A stretch of DNA of 45,405 nucleotides from a virus. This document shows, piece by piece, positions 44,256 to 45,405 of the stretch; within the stretch, counting starts at the first letter, position 1, and each line of letters opens with the position of its first letter. The translations under genes and the position numbers were made by a program. A model generated the notes under the pieces. The model had not been told where the DNA came from, ran no database searches, and saw only the letters and a program-made list of their open reading frames with translations. The stretch is from IMG/VR virus record IMGVR_UViG_3300034106_001777, positions 1 to 45,405 of that record. One strand, 5' to 3'.

Positions 44256-44890
44256 TGAGTAAGGAAGAAAGTAAACGCCTTATTGAAAAGATATATCCTG
44301 ACTTCGATAATCGTTTTGGCGAGTGGGGCTGGTGTTCTCTAAACAAAGCTGGGTGTATTATTGACTGTATTGATGATATCTTTACTCACGTGAAAGATCC
44401 GGTATGCGTAGAGATTGGCGTCTATGGTGGAAAGAGTGTCATTCCTGCAGTTCTAGAACTTAAGAGAATGAACTCTGGCAAGTTCTATGCGATTGATCCA
44501 TGGGATAACGTAGAGGCAACCAAGGGCTATGACGGCGACAACTACAAGTTTTGGACCAACGTCAACATGCCTTGGATCTATAATGTCTTTACTACAGTCT
44601 TGGAAGAAAACGACTGTGGAAAGTACGTAGAGATCATTCGAAAGCCAAGCGACGATGCGCCTGTTATCTTCGATATTGATTTTCTTTATATTGATGGTCA
44701 GCATACAATCCAAGCAATTCGTGATGTAAATAAGTATGCGCGCCAAGTAAAACTTGGTGGTTACTGTATTGCGGACGATATTAACTGGGGAGATGTTTCT
44801 CTCGTTCCTGATGCTCTTAAAGAGATTGGGTTCGAAGAACAACGATGGATTGACGGCGCTATCATCTTTAAGCGGACGTCTATTAAATAA
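44255..44890 (+). CDS. class I SAM methyltransferase (Methyltransf_24-like)
   Basis: 211 residues. VCVEIGVYGGKSVIPAVLEL (about 51-70) is the SAM-binding motif I; YAIDPWDN the acidic motif; FLYIDGQHTIQAIRDV and LGGYCIADDINW complete the Rossmann fold. This type often acts on small molecules or sugars, in line with the sugar enzymes of this phage, rather than DNA. The substrate is not determined. Confidence 0.8.
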   Translation: MSKEESKRLIEKIYPDFDNRFGEWGWCSLNKAGCIIDCIDDIFTHVKDPVCVEIGVYGGKSVIPAVLELKRMNSGKFYAIDPWDNVEATKGYDGDNYKFWTNVNMPWIYNVFTTVLEENDCGKYVEIIRKPSDDAPVIFDIDFLYIDGQHTIQAIRDVNKYARQVKLGGYCIADDINWGDVSLVPDALKEIGFEEQRWIDGAIIFKRTSIK

Positions 44891-44912
44891 AAGGCGGATC
44901 CGAAGACCCGCC
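44886..44912 (-). terminator. reverse-strand terminator for gp23
   Basis: On the reverse strand GGCGGGTC, TTCG tetraloop, GATCCGCC (44912-44893), then TTTTATTT. An 8-bp stem with one G-T pair. It lies beyond the + strand terminator, so gp23 transcripts cross both hairpins. Confidence 0.75.
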
Positions 44913-44924
44913 GAGTTATTAGAA

Positions 44925-44950
44925 GGGGCCGGTTGTTTCCGGCCTCTTTT
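44925..44950 (+). terminator. + strand terminator of the methyltransferase operon
   Basis: GGCCGG (44927-44932), TTGTTT loop, CCGGCC (44939-44944), TCTTTTATT. Distal of two hairpins read by + strand transcripts. Confidence 0.85.
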
Positions 44951-44954
44951 ATTA

Positions 44955-45405
44955 TTAGAATAGGTTCGAAACGCGAACTCTACGGTAGTAGACGTTGCTG
45001 TTAGCGGTAAGAGCACCTTCGCTACGGGTTGGGCCGAAAGCGAATGGGTTAGCAACCATACCGTAACGGGTTTTGAAGCCGATCTTTGGCTGGAAGCTGT
45101 TTTCACCAACTGCGCGGTACATCTGTAGTGGAACGTATGGGCAGTAGAAGAGACCTGCGTCGAATGCGGAGGATCCCTTATAGCCAACTACGAGGTAGTT
45201 TGCACCAGCGTATGGGTCGATGTAAACTCTGTAACGACCGTTTAGAACACCAGCGAAGGTGTTTCCGGTGTCGTCAACGTTTAGAGCGTTGCTGTTAAGA
45301 GCTGGGGTGTAATCGAGAACACCTGCCATCTGAAGAGCAGAAGCTACGTCAGAAGAACAGATAACGATGTTACCCTTGCCTCTACGAGTTGCTTTTGCAA
45401 TCGCG
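44955..45405 (-). CDS. 23: major capsid protein gp23, C-terminal part
   Basis: Partial: about 150 C-terminal residues are visible and the frame runs off the right edge. The in-window ATG at 45329 is internal. ATRRGKGNIVI, SSDVASAL and MAGVLDYTPALN lead into YIDPYAGANYLVVGYKGSS, PYVPLQMYRAVGENSF and QPKIGFKTRYGMVANPF, the highly conserved end of T4-like gp23. It forms the hexamers of the prolate head. It lies on the reverse strand, convergent with the early-type genes, marking the boundary with a structural block outside the window. Confidence 0.97.
   Translation of the reverse strand, partial: AIAKATRRGKGNIVICSSDVASALQMAGVLDYTPALNSNALNVDDTGNTFAGVLNGRYRVYIDPYAGANYLVVGYKGSSAFDAGLFYCPYVPLQMYRAVGENSFQPKIGFKTRYGMVANPFAFGPTRSEGALTANSNVYYRRVRVSNLF

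Noticed and set aside
1-45405. tRNA genes
   Set aside because: Looked for cloverleaf ends and the GGTTCGA-type T loop in the non-coding gaps; gaps are short and none showed a convincing candidate. A tRNA scan would settle it.

Overview
The window is phage DNA: part of the genome of a T4-like contractile-tailed phage. The evidence is a T4-type set of genes: primase gp61, thymidylate synthase, dihydrofolate reductase, ribonucleotide reductase, Dda helicase, RNase H, RNA ligase 1, dNMP kinase, split polynucleotide kinase/phosphatase, PhoH, and the C-terminal part of the major capsid protein gp23 running in from the right edge. Genes are packed tightly, mostly on the + strand, with many 4-base ATGA or TAATG overlaps. 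I see no tRNA genes, integrase, IS elements or CRISPR array. The host is probably an alphaproteobacterium (a rhizobial or roseobacter-type host would fit): there is a GapR/DUF2312 homologue at 44010-44255, a SleB-type wall hydrolase, and a PlcP/Agt-like lipid gene pair of the type known from Sinorhizobium and Agrobacterium. The host assignment is inference.

Layout. 1-1269: overlapping spanin pair and a coiled-coil membrane protein. 1328-7029: primase, folate/dTMP genes, and an RNR operon whose beta subunit carries the ATP cone. 7098-9797: lysis-like genes (wall hydrolase, two-TM protein, DUF454 protein) and one reverse-strand lipoprotein hydrolase. 9873-17497: Dda helicase, a phosphoesterase, then about twenty small accessory genes. 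17519-21067: a PhoB-box-like site followed by pstS, a PlcP-like phosphoesterase, an Agt-like glycosyltransferase and a short UDP-glucose dehydrogenase. 21131-28673: RNA and DNA end-repair genes (5'-kinase, DNA ligase, cREC-like protein, 3'-phosphatase, RNA ligase 1), an SPFH protein and MazG, mixed with small genes. 28674-40154: glutaredoxin, sugar genes (GT8-like, UDP-glucuronate 4-epimerase, GT4-like), RuvC-like nuclease, dNMP kinase, RNase H, PhoH, PAAR spike tip and a PD-(D/E)XK-type nuclease. 40207-44890: early genes behind near-identical promoters, DUF932 protein, GapR-like protein and a methyltransferase. 44955-45405: reverse-strand gp23.

Regulation is unusually readable. A family of sigma70-like promoters (TTGACA or TTTACA, 17-base spacer, TATTCT-like -10) recurs, and four copies share a perfect 7-bp inverted repeat over the -10 and the same leader. 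A second motif, ATAAATA, matches the T4 late promoter and precedes several genes; three times it lies upstream of a hairpin in the leader. The pst region instead has a Pho-type site.

The most interesting hypothesis is a phage-encoded phosphate-starvation and membrane-lipid remodelling operon (pstS-plcP-agt-ugd). PstS would capture phosphate, PlcP would release diacylglycerol and a phosphorylated headgroup from phospholipid, Agt would put a sugar on the diacylglycerol, and the dehydrogenase could supply UDP-glucuronate. Other strong points are a dispersed RNA-repair pathway with a cREC-like protein, an ATP cone on NrdB, a probable -1 frameshift site at 41332, and a phage GapR homologue.
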